Shown: one piece after another, positions 52,130-61,262 of the stretch
Layout of the letters: the number at the start of each line of letters is the position of its first letter
How positions within the stretch are numbered: position 1 is the first letter of the stretch
NCBI RefSeq assembly: GCF_902859895.1
Contig: NZ_CADIKM010000013.1
Location: 62,001-126,000 of the forward strand
Direction of reading: 5' to 3'
DNA from: Pararobbsia alpina
GTDB lineage: Bacteria; Pseudomonadota; Gammaproteobacteria; Burkholderiales; Burkholderiaceae
Length of the DNA: 64,000 nucleotides
The notes under the pieces: model-generated
Databases searched by the model: none
Told to the model about the DNA's origin: nothing
The model's input: the letters and a program-made list of their open reading frames with translations, nothing else
Translations under genes and position numbers: made by a program

Positions 52130-53566
52130 TTAGCCGGTCGCGCCGCCCTGAGTGTTGCCGTTCTTTGCCAGATCGCCCAGCGTGGCAATCGCCTCTTCGA
52201 TCTTTTGCGACCACCGGTGGCCGTAGTTCAATCGGATGTGCCCCTGGAACTCGCCCTTTGTCGAGAAGATCGGGCCCGGCGCGAGACTGATGCTTTGCGC
52301 GAGCGCATCTTCGAAGAGCTGTATCGAATTCACCTGCGGCGGTAGTTCGAGCCAGAGAAAATAGCCGCCCATCGGTCGGACGCTCTTGGTCTGCGACGGA
52401 AAGTAGCGAGCAATGGCGCGCAGCATATGACTTTGCAGAGTCTGCAGCTCCTTGCGCAGGCCACGCAGAAAGCGTTCATAACTGCCGCCCTCGAGATAGT
52501 TGGCAATCGCGCGCTGCGTGGCGACGTTTGCCGAGATGGGCGCCATCCACGTTACCCGCTCGATCTGTTGCGCGAACCGCCCCGCAGCGATCCAGCCGAC
52601 CCGGTGGCCCGGCGCAAGGCTTTCGGAAAACGAGCCGCAGTGGAGAACGAGCCCCTGCCGATCGAAGAACTTGGCAGGGCGCGACGGAACCGCGCCGAAA
52701 TGCAGGTCGCCGTACATGTCGTCCTCGATGAGCGGCACATCATGCATCGCCAGAAGTTCGACAAGCGCCTCCTTTTTCGCGTCGGACATCGTCACACCGG
52801 TCGGATTCTGGAATGACGTCATGAACCAGCACGCACGCACCGGATGGCGCTCGAGCGCCTCGGCCAATGCATCCAGATCGAGCCCGTCGTTCGGATCGAT
52901 GGGGATTTCCACGACCTTCAACTGGAGACGTTCTACGGCTCGCGACACCCCGTAGAAGACCGGTGAACCGATGGCCACCACGTCGCCCGCGCGCGTCAGT
53001 ATCTGCAGGCTATGGGTCAGTGCATCGATTGCACCACTCGTGATGATGATTTCGTTCACCGGAACGACCATGCCGCGTATCAGATAGCGCAAGGCAATCT
53101 GCTGCCGCAGACTTTCGTCGCCCGGCGGCTGGCCCGTCATCGCGTCTGCGAAGGTCATCGACCGGCAGGCCGCGGCAACTGCCCTGCCGATTCTCCCGAC
53201 GGGAAACAATTCCGGGCTGGGCGACGGAGAGCCCAGTTCCGCCACATACGTATGCTTCAGTGAGCCGAGCATGTGGAATACGAGATTGTCCACGTTCACC
53301 AGCGGCTGCGTTCGCTGCGTGGCCAGCGGCTCGTACGATATCTCGCGTTCCTGACGGATCGTGTCGGATACAAAATACCCCGAACGCGCATGGGCAACGA
53401 TCAGGCCCTGACTCTCAAGCTTGTAATAGGCTCTGAACACAGTGGTACGACTCGCGGAGTACAGCCTGCAAGCGATACGGATCGACGGAAGACGTGCTCC
53501 GGCCCGCAGTTGACCGCACCGGATAAGCTCTTCAATCTGTCCGGCCAACTGCTCATAGCGCTTCAC
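52130..53566 (-). CDS. MocR-type regulator (GntR HTH + aminotransferase domain) lacking the PLP lysine
   Basis: 478 residues. The GntR winged helix is at about 1-70 (KRYEQLAGQIEELIRCGQLRAGARLPSIR onward), fused to a fold-type-I aminotransferase domain (GQPPGDESLRQQIALRY, SFQNPTGVTMS, EDDMYGDLHF). In most MocR proteins the PLP-binding Lys is in an SFSK-S/T-LAPG motif. Here it reads SFSESLAPGHRVGW with E315 (codon GAA at 52622-52624). Cofactor binding as an aldimine is therefore not expected. The GTG at 53566 with GAGGAAAA upstream is the best start. Target genes unknown. Confidence 0.9.
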   Translation of the reverse strand: MKRYEQLAGQIEELIRCGQLRAGARLPSIRIACRLYSASRTTVFRAYYKLESQGLIVAHARSGYFVSDTIRQEREISYEPLATQRTQPLVNVDNLVFHMLGSLKHTYVAELGSPSPSPELFPVGRIGRAVAAACRSMTFADAMTGQPPGDESLRQQIALRYLIRGMVVPVNEIIITSGAIDALTHSLQILTRAGDVVAIGSPVFYGVSRAVERLQLKVVEIPIDPNDGLDLDALAEALERHPVRACWFMTSFQNPTGVTMSDAKKEALVELLAMHDVPLIEDDMYGDLHFGAVPSRPAKFFDRQGLVLHCGSFSESLAPGHRVGWIAAGRFAQQIERVTWMAPISANVATQRAIANYLEGGSYERFLRGLRKELQTLQSHMLRAIARYFPSQTKSVRPMGGYFLWLELPPQVNSIQLFEDALAQSISLAPGPIFSTKGEFQGHIRLNYGHRWSQKIEEAIATLGDLAKNGNTQGGATG

Positions 53567-53768
53567 ATTTTCCTCACTCTTATAGTGGCAAGTCTCCGAA
53601 CAAACCACGCTCGATCCATCGAACCGCGTCGGACGCGATGGCGCGCACCGCGGTGCGACCGGGCACGGGAAATCCGATCCGGCACGCCCCGGCACAGCGT
53701 GCTCGAGATGCGAATGGGTAGCTGTTGATGGGGCCGGCTACCTCATCTCCGGTGAGATGGCTCGCCCT

Positions 53769-55067
53769 TTATAAGAACCGAGCCCGGGCCGATCCCTGCA
53801 AAAAGGACTTGAGCCGGCGCATGGCCAATGGGCGGCTGTAAAAGAATCCCTGTCCAAATTCGCCGCCGACCGAGCGTAATACGTCGTGGTGAACCCCTGT
53901 GTCGACCCCATCGACGATGAGCATCGCATCCATTTCCCGCGCGGCGCTCGCCAGCGATTGAAGCCGCCGCGCACGTTGCGGCGGTGTTAGCGAGAAAATG
54001 CGGCGATCCACCTTGATTATTTCAAAACTCAACTCCTTCGGATAACGGAACGCGTCGCTACCCTCATCTGCTCCCAGACCGGTCAGTGCAAAAATCACAC
54101 CTCTTGCTCGCGCATGCGCCATCTGGTTTGACAGCGTTCTCTCGACGCTGCCAAGCGCTTTATGATCAAGACCGACCACGATTCGATGTGTGCGGTCCAT
54201 CGTGACAATCTCGATCAGCCAGCGAAAAAAACTCTCACTCGTCAAGCAGGCAAGCGGAATATCAACGATAACGTAAAGCAGGCGAGCTTCGGATAGCTCG
54301 CCGATCTCCTGCGCCACCCTCGCTAAGGCATATTTCATCAATGTGCCGATCCAGCTGCAGCGCTCGAGGACGGCCATGTAATTTGCACTACCTATTTTAC
54401 CGAAGTCCGGATTCGCCCAACGCAGCATGGCGTCCATTCCTACGCAAACTCTGCCGCGGATACTCACCAGCGGTTGATATTCTATGTGGAATTCGCCGCG
54501 AGCCAGGCCCGCTCGCGCGGCGCGCTCCATTCTTTTGTCATAGTGAAACCAGCGCAGCCAACACCAATGTCCCACTAATATGAACAATCCCGCCAAGGCC
54601 GGCCAAAACAATAGGCTCAGCAGGAGTAACAGCGTTTGCGGCTCGGGCAACTGCGGCCACGATCGCAGCGAAGGCTCGACGAGCCGCGTCACCGGAGCAG
54701 GCGGCAAGCGCAACTCAAATGCGATCTGAGCCTTCAAGGCCTTCTCAGCTGGCACGGTAGCGAAAGCCGAGGGGACGATGGCGCCCGACGAACAGGTTGC
54801 GCCATTACAGGGGACCGCGGAAACCGGCGCAATCGCCGAAGGGGAAAAGCTGATGCCGGAAAGCGGTGCCAATTGAGCCAGTTCGGAAATCCGATGCGAA
54901 CCGAACACAAGCGGCCATGGGTCGTGATCCGGCTGCGCATTTATTTCCGCGTGTGCGCCGGCAGTCCAGAATGCCAATACCAGCCATAGCATGGCGGCCA
55001 CTAAACGAGACACCTTATAGCTGAAGCCGCATTTTACTAAGTGATTTACCCAAAATGAGATCGTCAT
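53769..55067 (-). CDS. Membrane protein with degenerate EAL domain
   Basis: 432 residues. The first membrane helix or signal anchor is at 21-40, followed by a ~100-residue periplasmic segment with C87 and C92-S-S, a second helix at about 144-170, and a cytoplasmic EAL-like domain. This is the topology of CSS-motif EAL proteins, with a shorter periplasmic part. Key residues of the phosphodiesterase are changed. The EAL triplet is D212-A-M, the Asn strand reads YVIVDIP, the DDFG region reads LTGLGADEG, and the later EGVE is DGVD; IKVD is kept. Catalysis is unlikely; it may bind c-di-GMP or a protein partner. Confidence 0.85.
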   Translation of the reverse strand: MTISFWVNHLVKCGFSYKVSRLVAAMLWLVLAFWTAGAHAEINAQPDHDPWPLVFGSHRISELAQLAPLSGISFSPSAIAPVSAVPCNGATCSSGAIVPSAFATVPAEKALKAQIAFELRLPPAPVTRLVEPSLRSWPQLPEPQTLLLLLSLLFWPALAGLFILVGHWCWLRWFHYDKRMERAARAGLARGEFHIEYQPLVSIRGRVCVGMDAMLRWANPDFGKIGSANYMAVLERCSWIGTLMKYALARVAQEIGELSEARLLYVIVDIPLACLTSESFFRWLIEIVTMDRTHRIVVGLDHKALGSVERTLSNQMAHARARGVIFALTGLGADEGSDAFRYPKELSFEIIKVDRRIFSLTPPQRARRLQSLASAAREMDAMLIVDGVDTGVHHDVLRSVGGEFGQGFFYSRPLAMRRLKSFLQGSARARFL

Positions 55068-55639
55068 ATGCGCCGAGTATTATTATCTGGTAGTCCGGTA
55101 CAGATGCGCTCGCCCGGCTCAAACCGGCATTGCGCCTGGCCGAAGACCCGATAACGTCGTTCGCATGCGATCGTTGCGATCTCTCCCGGCGCGATACATT
55201 AGCGCGCGAACTTTGCCAGCACTCGTGTGCGGAAGATAGGGCCAGAGGCGCAAAAAAAATGCGGGCCAGCCCGACCTTGCAACCTTGGTCGTTTTGCAGG
55301 CTGTCATATGAGGAGCAGTCCAGAGCCGAAAAAGCGTGAACGATCCGAGTGAGAAGCCGAAAGACGTTGTCAGCATTTTGCGCTAGCTCGAGCAACTTGA
55401 ATAAAAAGTGGCAAGGCTATCGCGGGTCATGGAGCGGTGGAGTGGCGACGTCCATGGGGCCATGACAAGTAAATCACATGCTCAAATGTTGGGTACTTCT
55501 TTTTTTGCCTTCAGCCGCCTATGAAATTATGAGCGCGAGAAAATCCATAAAAGTAAACGAGCATTATCGACAAACACGTGAAGTAAAGCGACGGCAAGGA
55601 GACGAAGGTCCTTGCCGCGCAACGATGCGCAATGAAGGA
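55068..55639. other. Gene-free stretch between two - strand genes
   Basis: 572 bases. Apart from the terminator-like hairpin near 55600 there are only short frames without recognisable protein. The part near 55460-55580 is AT-rich. It should contain the promoter of the EAL-like gene. Confidence 0.4.
55592..55617 (-). terminator. Terminator-like hairpin after the Gly-rich protein gene
   Basis: CGGCAAGGA / TCCTTGCCG perfect 9-bp stem with an eight-base loop, 22 bases downstream of the - strand stop codon; the following tract is only moderately T-rich (TCGCTTTACTT). Confidence 0.5.
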
Positions 55640-56095
55640 CTATTGTGCAGTGCCGGGCGGACTGACGGGCAGATTCGAGGGTAGGCCGTTCGACGCACCT
55701 GCCGACGCATTGCCTGTGCCACCCACGCTGCCTGAACCTCCCATTCCGCCCGAGCCACTCATTCCGCCCGAGCCGCCCATTCCGCCTGAGCCTCCCATGC
55801 CTCCCATACCCCGACCGTGTTTTCCGCCACGCGAGCCGTTGGATGGCGCCGGCGCGCTCGCCGCAACCGGGTGCGCCGGCGGGTCGGTGATGAATTTCCA
55901 GTTGTCGTTGATTGCGCCCGACTCGCCACCCGTATCGTCGGTTGCCGGATGAGTAAGGACGCTGCTTACGACGGGCGCGCTCGACTGTGCGAACACTCGC
56001 GAGGCAAGCGGGAAGAGTGCACATACGGCTATCATGCACGAGCCCGCCATGCGCGGAAGCATCGACCGCCGGTCCAGCGTTGAAACGTCATTCAA
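55640..56095 (-). CDS. Secreted Gly/Met/Ser-rich low-complexity protein
   Basis: About 151 residues. A TTG start at 56095 with GAGGAG eight bases upstream yields a signal peptide (MLPRMAGSCMIAVCALFPLASRVFA). ATG 56062 would leave a shorter one. The mature part has a short ordered-looking segment (GAINDNWKFITDPPAH), then a glycine-rich region built of GGMGGSG-like units, and ends NLPVSPPGTAQ. No known domain. It is transcribed away from the phosphoesterase gene, sharing the region between them. Confidence 0.6.
   Translation of the reverse strand: MNDVSTLDRRSMLPRMAGSCMIAVCALFPLASRVFAQSSAPVVSSVLTHPATDDTGGESGAINDNWKFITDPPAHPVAASAPAPSNGSRGGKHGRGMGGMGGSGGMGGSGGMSGSGGMGGSGSVGGTGNASAGASNGLPSNLPVSPPGTAQ
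55737..55808 (-). repeat. 18-base tandem repeats encoding the Gly/Met-rich segment
   Basis: Four units starting at 55737, 55755, 55773 and 55791; the first reads CCTCCCATTCCGCCCGAG on + and the others differ at one to five bases. In-frame length variation between strains is expected. Confidence 0.85.
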
Positions 56096-56301
56096 AGTAA
56101 GAGCTCCTCGAAAACTGTTGCCGTCGTAGACGGACTCCTGCGCGACATCGCGTGAGCGCACAGCCCGAAAATCAGCAAGCAGTCTAAATTGTTGTGAAGC
56201 GCCGTGAATAACGGTTGTTTTACGGATCATTACCCATTGCCCGCCGCCGCCCCTCGAACGGGCTGGTCAGCGACGAGTTCAAACACGCTTCGGATGCATC
56301 A

Positions 56302-57726
56302 ATGGACAAAATCCTGGATCAGATCGAACACGTCGTCGTCGTGATGCTTGAAAACCGGTCGCTCGATACCCTGCTCGGCTGGCTCTATGCGCAGGGAGAG
56401 CGGCCGAACGTCGTCCTCCCCGCGGGCAGTCCGGCAACCTTCGACGGTTTGCGGCCCGATATGTGGAACCCCTCAGACCCAGGTTTTTACAACGGCGGGC
56501 CAACGGCTCAGGTCTTCGTGAAGCAGTCGGCAAGCCAACCCACGGTGCCCGATCCCGATCCGCAGGAAACGTTCGACAACGTCACCTACCAGATCTTCGG
56601 GCCGGGCCCGGTCAGCCCGCTGACTCCGAACACGATGAAGGGTTTCGTGATCAACTACGCGACGACCTCGACCCAGGACGCGTCACAGGTGCTCGAGGGT
56701 TACAGCACGGCGCAACTGCCTGTACTGGCCGCGCTTGCGCGTTCGTATGCCGTGTCGGATGCGTGGTTCGCCTCGGTGCCCACCCAGACCTGGCCGAACC
56801 GCGCATTCGCGCATGCGGGGACCTCGAACGGGAACGTGAACAACGGCGACGCCATACCCGATCCGTTCGACTGGGATGTGCCGACTATCTTCAATGTGCT
56901 CGAGTCGCAAGGCGACAGCTGGTCCGTCTATACCGATACGACGCTGGTGCCTTCGCTGACACGAGCCATGTTCCCGAAGCTCTGGGACCCCTGGCTCGAC
57001 TCGCATTTCGAGGGCTTCGGCGCATTTGTCGACGCATGCGAAAAGGACCGGCTGCCCCGCTATTCATTCATCGAACCGAGCTTCCTCACGGAGCCCAACG
57101 ATATGCACCCGCCCCACGATACGCGGGCAGGGGACGCCTTTCTTTATTCCATCTGGAAAGCGATCAGCACGTCGCCCGGCTGGGCAAAGACGCTGCTCAT
57201 CATCACGTTCGACGAGCATGGCGGCTGCTTCGATCACGTCCTGCCGCCGTTCAATGCGATGACGCCCGATCAGGCAAGCTCGCCGGGCAAGGAAGGATTC
57301 AGGTTCGACCGGTTTGGCATTCGCGTGCCAACTGTGATCGTTTCGCCCTACATCGCGGCAGGCACGGTGTTCCGGTCCCCGACTGACACGCCGTACGATC
57401 ACACGTCAATCCTCGCGACCCTGCGCGACTGGCTGGGGATTCCTGCATCGGCGATGTTGCCGAGCGCGCGCATTGCCAAAGCCCCGACGCTCGACGCCAT
57501 CCTGACACTCAGCGACGCGCGCACCGATCTGCCAAATATCGCCGCACCGCTCGGCCACTACGACCGGCCTGCGTTGACAGCGCCGCCGAACGATCTTCAG
57601 AAGAGTCTCGTCGCAGCGTCCGCCCGTCGTTTTGGGCTCGATCCTAAGGCCGCCGTGGCATCGATGGATACACGCCAGCACATCGTGGACTTTTTCAAGC
57701 GAAGACTGTCGCACGCCGCTTCGTGA
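56302..57726 (+). CDS. Phospholipase C / acid phosphatase-like phosphoesterase
   Basis: 474 residues of the phosphoesterase family that includes AcpA and non-haemolytic phospholipase C. Motifs: IEHVVVVMLENRSLDTLLGW near the start (metal and nucleophile region, with Asn/Ser-Thr positions typical of the family), FIEPSFL, LIITFDEHGGCFDHV and YDHTSILATLRDWLG. Probably hydrolyses phosphate esters or phospholipids. No signal peptide is visible at the chosen ATG 56302; the frame opens at 56215 and gives none either. It converges with the HAD lipoprotein gene. Confidence 0.88.
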   Translation: MDKILDQIEHVVVVMLENRSLDTLLGWLYAQGERPNVVLPAGSPATFDGLRPDMWNPSDPGFYNGGPTAQVFVKQSASQPTVPDPDPQETFDNVTYQIFGPGPVSPLTPNTMKGFVINYATTSTQDASQVLEGYSTAQLPVLAALARSYAVSDAWFASVPTQTWPNRAFAHAGTSNGNVNNGDAIPDPFDWDVPTIFNVLESQGDSWSVYTDTTLVPSLTRAMFPKLWDPWLDSHFEGFGAFVDACEKDRLPRYSFIEPSFLTEPNDMHPPHDTRAGDAFLYSIWKAISTSPGWAKTLLIITFDEHGGCFDHVLPPFNAMTPDQASSPGKEGFRFDRFGIRVPTVIVSPYIAAGTVFRSPTDTPYDHTSILATLRDWLGIPASAMLPSARIAKAPTLDAILTLSDARTDLPNIAAPLGHYDRPALTAPPNDLQKSLVAASARRFGLDPKAAVASMDTRQHIVDFFKRRLSHAAS

Positions 57727-57801
57727 TTCAATGCGAGGGCGCCTACGCTGATGCGGTACCGGCGCGATGCAGTGAGCGACGCGTCCCGCTGGTCACGAAC
57801 C

Positions 57802-58878
57802 TCATTTCGTCTGAGCGGGCTGTGTGGGCTGTGTGGGCTGTGCGGACACGGGAACGAACATCGTGTTCCAGTCTTTCTGCATGTCGATGACCGTCCAGCG
57901 TTTGCTGTTTGCCTCGTCCAATGCCTTGTCGAGCTTGCCGACCTTCGATGCCTTGTCGTAGGCATACTCCCGCTCGCCATCGGTGTGATGCACCAGAGCG
58001 GCAAAGCGCGCCCCCGAACCGGCCGCGGTCCATTCCAGCATCTGTTGATCGCCGTCGGAATTGCCGAAGGCCATCAGCGGCCTGCGTCCAATGACAGCCT
58101 CGATGGTCTGCGGCTTGCCGGGCCCATCGTTGATGTTTGCAATCTGCGCCAGCCTTAGCAGCGTCGGCACACCGTCCATAATCGAGTATTTATACTTCAC
58201 GGTGCTGCCTATAACGTGTTCCGGGGGGATCGCATAGACGGACTGCGATATCGCCCGCACGAATTCCACCCCACCACCGGTCACGATGTAGTTCGTGAAC
58301 CCGTTCGCCTCGAGATATCTGAGGACCTCGATCATCGGCTGATAGGCGAGCTCGGTGTACAGCCGGTCGAACCGGCGGTCCTTTGCGGTCTCGAACCAGT
58401 TATGAACGATCTGCGCAAACGCATCGGTCGACATGCCCGCATGTGTGGCGGCAAGCAGTTTCGTCAGGCCTTCCTCGCCGGTCGCGGCCACGCCGTTCAT
58501 ATCGCCCTTCAGGATCGAACGAAACAGCTCCTCGGTATTCCACTCCGGATGTACGGGCGCGAGTACATGAACGCGCTGGAATATAAAAACAAGTTGCGTG
58601 TACGCGGGTTGTTCGAGCCACAGCGTGCCGTCGTTATCGAACACCGCGATTCGAGCCTCGGGCGAAACGTACTCAGACGAGCCGAGTCGCGTCACGCGCG
58701 CGACGTAGTCCACGATTGCGTGCTTGGTGGGCGTGTCGTTCCACGATGGCAGTCCGATCCCGGACGAAGACGTCGCGGCCGGCACAGTGACGGACTCGAC
58801 CGCTGGCTTATGGTCCGCACACGAGGCGAGTATCGCAAAGCCAAGCACAAGCAGACTGCTTCGAATGGTTCGCATCAT
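57802..58878 (-). CDS. HAD-family acid-phosphatase-like lipoprotein
   Basis: 358 residues. The lipoprotein signal has LASC (Cys20). The HAD core begins with motif I VFDNDGTLW (D81, D83), then has the NYIVTGGGVEFV motif-II region and FGNSDGDQQMLEW as motif IV. A periplasmic phosphatase anchored in a membrane is likely; the substrate is unknown. The C-terminus ends in a short Gln-Pro-Thr repeat encoded by three tandem 9-base units (57817-57843). Next to the phospholipase-like gene, so both may serve phosphate scavenging. Confidence 0.88.
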   Translation of the reverse strand: MMRTIRSSLLVLGFAILASCADHKPAVESVTVPAATSSSGIGLPSWNDTPTKHAIVDYVARVTRLGSSEYVSPEARIAVFDNDGTLWLEQPAYTQLVFIFQRVHVLAPVHPEWNTEELFRSILKGDMNGVAATGEEGLTKLLAATHAGMSTDAFAQIVHNWFETAKDRRFDRLYTELAYQPMIEVLRYLEANGFTNYIVTGGGVEFVRAISQSVYAIPPEHVIGSTVKYKYSIMDGVPTLLRLAQIANINDGPGKPQTIEAVIGRRPLMAFGNSDGDQQMLEWTAAGSGARFAALVHHTDGEREYAYDKASKVGKLDKALDEANSKRWTVIDMQKDWNTMFVPVSAQPTQPTQPAQTK

Positions 58879-59360
58879 GACGTCCTTCCACGAAAAAATC
58901 GCGTCCGTGCCTCTGCGTGTCCGATTCAGCCCGGCGCTCGTGCCGGCCTGCGCATCCTCTTGGGCGGGCAGCCATTTCGACTCTAACGAATTTCTCAGGC
59001 GATAACCATAAGTAGTTTCAATTCAGTAACGGACTAATAGTGTTCGTCGTACTATTAATCCATATTGCATTAATGAAACCGGCCATGTGTCGCCGCCGTC
59101 GTTACCCTTCTACTCGCTTCGTTTCTGAGCTGTGCGGCGAGCGACACGATGAAGCGTATTCCCATAAGAAGGGATTCAGGTCAGCCAAGCGAAATGAAAT
59201 GAGACCGGCGCTGATGCGATTCATAAGATCAACGTCTGTCCTTACCGACCAAATATGAGATGCACACGCATATATCAAGATGCGTTTCTATACAGAACGG
59301 ACGTGTAGAGGCGAACCGTATATGGCATAGTGTGTCCACCTAACATACAAGGAGGCCCTC
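58879..59360. other. Divergent intergenic region HAD lipoprotein / H-NS
   Basis: 482 bases. The centre (58985-59075) is AT-rich and holds a 7-bp dyad TAATAGT-N9-ACTATTA (59035-59057). An open frame at 59040-59258 gives a Cys/Arg-rich peptide unlike any family and is not called. Probably contains both promoters; AT-rich dyads upstream of hns genes are typical autoregulation targets. Confidence 0.45.
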
Positions 59361-59999
59361 ATGCCAACGCTCACACAAATCCAGGCCCGCATCGCAAGAC
59401 TGCAGTTGCAGGCAGAGGCGATTGCAGCGAAGCAGATCTCTGCCGCACTCGATGAAATCACCACACTGATGACAAGGCACGGTGTGACGACGGCCGACAT
59501 CGCCTCTCATTTGTCGGCAAGCAAGCCGCGCGGCCGGCTAGCGGGAAAGAAGGCCGGGGCCAAGGCCGGCGTGAAGTCGCTCGTCAAGACAGGCGGCAGG
59601 AGGCGCGGCCGGCCGGCCAAAGCATCGACCGCTTCCGCAGGTAAAGCTAAGTTGCCCGCAAAATATCTGAACCCCAAGACGGGAGAAACCTGGAGCGGTT
59701 GGGCACGTCCTCCGCTTTGGATCAAGGACGTCAAGGACCGGACGAAATTCCTGATCGACGGTGCAGCGGCCACCGCGGTGTCGAAGCCGGCAGAAGGTAT
59801 CAAGGCGCGTGTGAAGCAATCCACGGCCAGGAAGGCCACCAGCAGGAAGGGGGCAAGCAAGCGCGTTGCCGCCGGCAAGCCCAAGACCTCAAGGACCGCA
59901 ACAACGAAGACGCCACCGGTTAAGACACGCGCAAGACGGACAAACAGGCCGGCCGCCAACGCACCCGCGGTTGAGGCGAGCGCTGCAGGCGCAATCTAG
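59361..59999 (+). CDS. hns-like: H-NS family nucleoid protein with AT-hook-like linker and H1-like tail
   Basis: 212 residues. The N-terminal helical oligomerisation region is at 1-50 (LTQIQARIARLQLQAEAI). An AT-hook-like GRRRGRPAK lies at 79-87. The H-NS DNA-binding block is at 98-132 (LPAKYLNPKTGETWSGWARPPLWI). Then comes a Lys/Arg/Ala/Thr-rich tail of about 60 residues resembling histone H1 or AlgP tails. Typical beta-proteobacterial H-NS is about 100 residues; both the linker and the tail are additions. Strong AAGGAGG upstream. Confidence 0.92.
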   Translation: MPTLTQIQARIARLQLQAEAIAAKQISAALDEITTLMTRHGVTTADIASHLSASKPRGRLAGKKAGAKAGVKSLVKTGGRRRGRPAKASTASAGKAKLPAKYLNPKTGETWSGWARPPLWIKDVKDRTKFLIDGAAATAVSKPAEGIKARVKQSTARKATSRKGASKRVAAGKPKTSRTATTKTPPVKTRARRTNRPAANAPAVEASAAGAI

Positions 60000-60102
60000 A
60001 ACGCCCGTGAGGCGTACATTGCCAAGGACAGATCGACAGCCCCCATGCCAAGGTCGGCCCCGGTGAGATTTTCCGCGACGCTTCGCCATTGTTCGAGGAC
60101 CC

Positions 60103-60597
60103 ATGCTTTCGAATCCGGCTTTGCTCGAAGTATCGCTGCGCATGGCAGCCGCGATCATCATCGGCTGCATCATCGGCATCGACCGCAATCTGCGCGGCAA
60201 GCCTACCGGTGTGAAGACGCTTGGCCTGGTCGCGCTCGGTGCGGCCCTCGTCACGATGGCCGGCCTGGGGTTCTCCGTCGCGACCATTGAAGCGGACGAC
60301 CGGAGCGCCCGTGTCATCCAGGGTATCGTCACCGGGATCGGTTTCCTGGGCGCGGGCGTCATCCTCCAGAGCCCGTCCGAGAAGCACATTCGCGGCTTGA
60401 CGACAGCGGCGTCCATCTGGGTTACCGCGGCGCTCGGGATCGTCTGCGGCCTCGGTGCGTGGAGCGTTGCCGCAATCGCGACCATCATGGTGATCTTGCT
60501 ACTCACCGTGGGGCGTGCGCTCGAGCAGACGCTGCATCGGCGATGGCTCAGCAAGCCGGAGCAAGAGCGGGAAGCGGCGGAAATGCACGACGAGTAA
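60103..60597 (+). CDS. mgtC-like: MgtC/SapB family inner-membrane protein
   Basis: 164 residues with four to five helices. MgtC motifs: IIIGCIIGIDRNLRGKPTGVKTLGLVALGAAL and IVTGIGFLGAGVIL, then IRGLTTAASIWVTAALGIVCG. It ends soon after the membrane domain, so it lacks the ACT-like C-terminal domain of virulence MgtC. Such short forms are implicated in Mg2+ stress or membrane-potential control. A short hairpin-like ACGCC/GGCGT follows the preceding hns stop. Confidence 0.93.
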   Translation: MLSNPALLEVSLRMAAAIIIGCIIGIDRNLRGKPTGVKTLGLVALGAALVTMAGLGFSVATIEADDRSARVIQGIVTGIGFLGAGVILQSPSEKHIRGLTTAASIWVTAALGIVCGLGAWSVAAIATIMVILLLTVGRALEQTLHRRWLSKPEQEREAAEMHDE

Positions 60598-60809
60598 CGT
60601 CGTCGTGGCATTTGTCGCTTAGGGTTGGCTACCGGAATTTTGCTGGCCTGCCGCTAGCCCGCCGATCTTCCGGACACTTCTGTCGCACTTGATATTCTCC
60701 CCGCCCTAAGGAGCCCTGAAGGAGGAGGGATTACCGCGCACTTGTTCAGCCAACGCTGACAACTTGAACTGACCATGCTGGCGCACGGCCTGCTACCCAT
60801 GCGAGCACG

Positions 60810-61262
60810 TTAGCCGATGCCACCCAGTACCCGGATATCGGCGGCATCAAGTTTCCACCGCAAGCCGTTGCGAATGAGTTGCGCGAAGTCTTCGTCGGGA
60901 ATCATCGTGGTCAAACAGTAGAGCCGCTCGCGGCCGGTATTGCGTACGACATGTTCGCTTCCTGCGTGGACGATCAGCGAGTCACCTGCGCGGATCTCAG
61001 TGGACTCACCGTTGCAGATGGCCTCTCCGCTTCCCGAGAGGACAAAGAAAATTTCATCGGCTGCCGTGTGGCTGTTCGGCGGCGTAGCGCCCCCCGCTTC
61101 GAATATCTCGATGACCTGCACGAAGCTCACCCGATTTGCTTGCGGTGTCGCGAGCAGGACAAAGTAATTGCTGTCGTTCGGCGAGATCTTGAAAACCTCC
61201 GCGTCCTGCAACGCCTGAATGCTGAAAGCGCGGCGAGTGACGGAGCTTGCGGGAATGTTCAT
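60810..61262 (-). CDS. Small cupin protein
   Basis: 150 residues with one double-stranded beta-helix. Motif 1 includes GGATPPNSHTAADEIFFVLSGSGEA (His and Glu ligands) and motif 2 includes GDSLIVHAGSEHVVRNTG (second His). Start at 61262 (MNIPASS); its ATG overlaps the stop of the upstream cysteine-hydrolase gene (ATGA), indicating one transcript. It may bind a metal and act on, or sense, the same substrate. Confidence 0.85.
   Translation of the reverse strand: MNIPASSVTRRAFSIQALQDAEVFKISPNDSNYFVLLATPQANRVSFVQVIEIFEAGGATPPNSHTAADEIFFVLSGSGEAICNGESTEIRAGDSLIVHAGSEHVVRNTGRERLYCLTTMIPDEDFAQLIRNGLRWKLDAADIRVLGGIG

Noticed and set aside
59040-59258. 72-codon frame upstream of the H-NS gene
   Set aside because: No ribosome site, Cys/Arg-rich nonsense-like sequence in a region expected to be a promoter.
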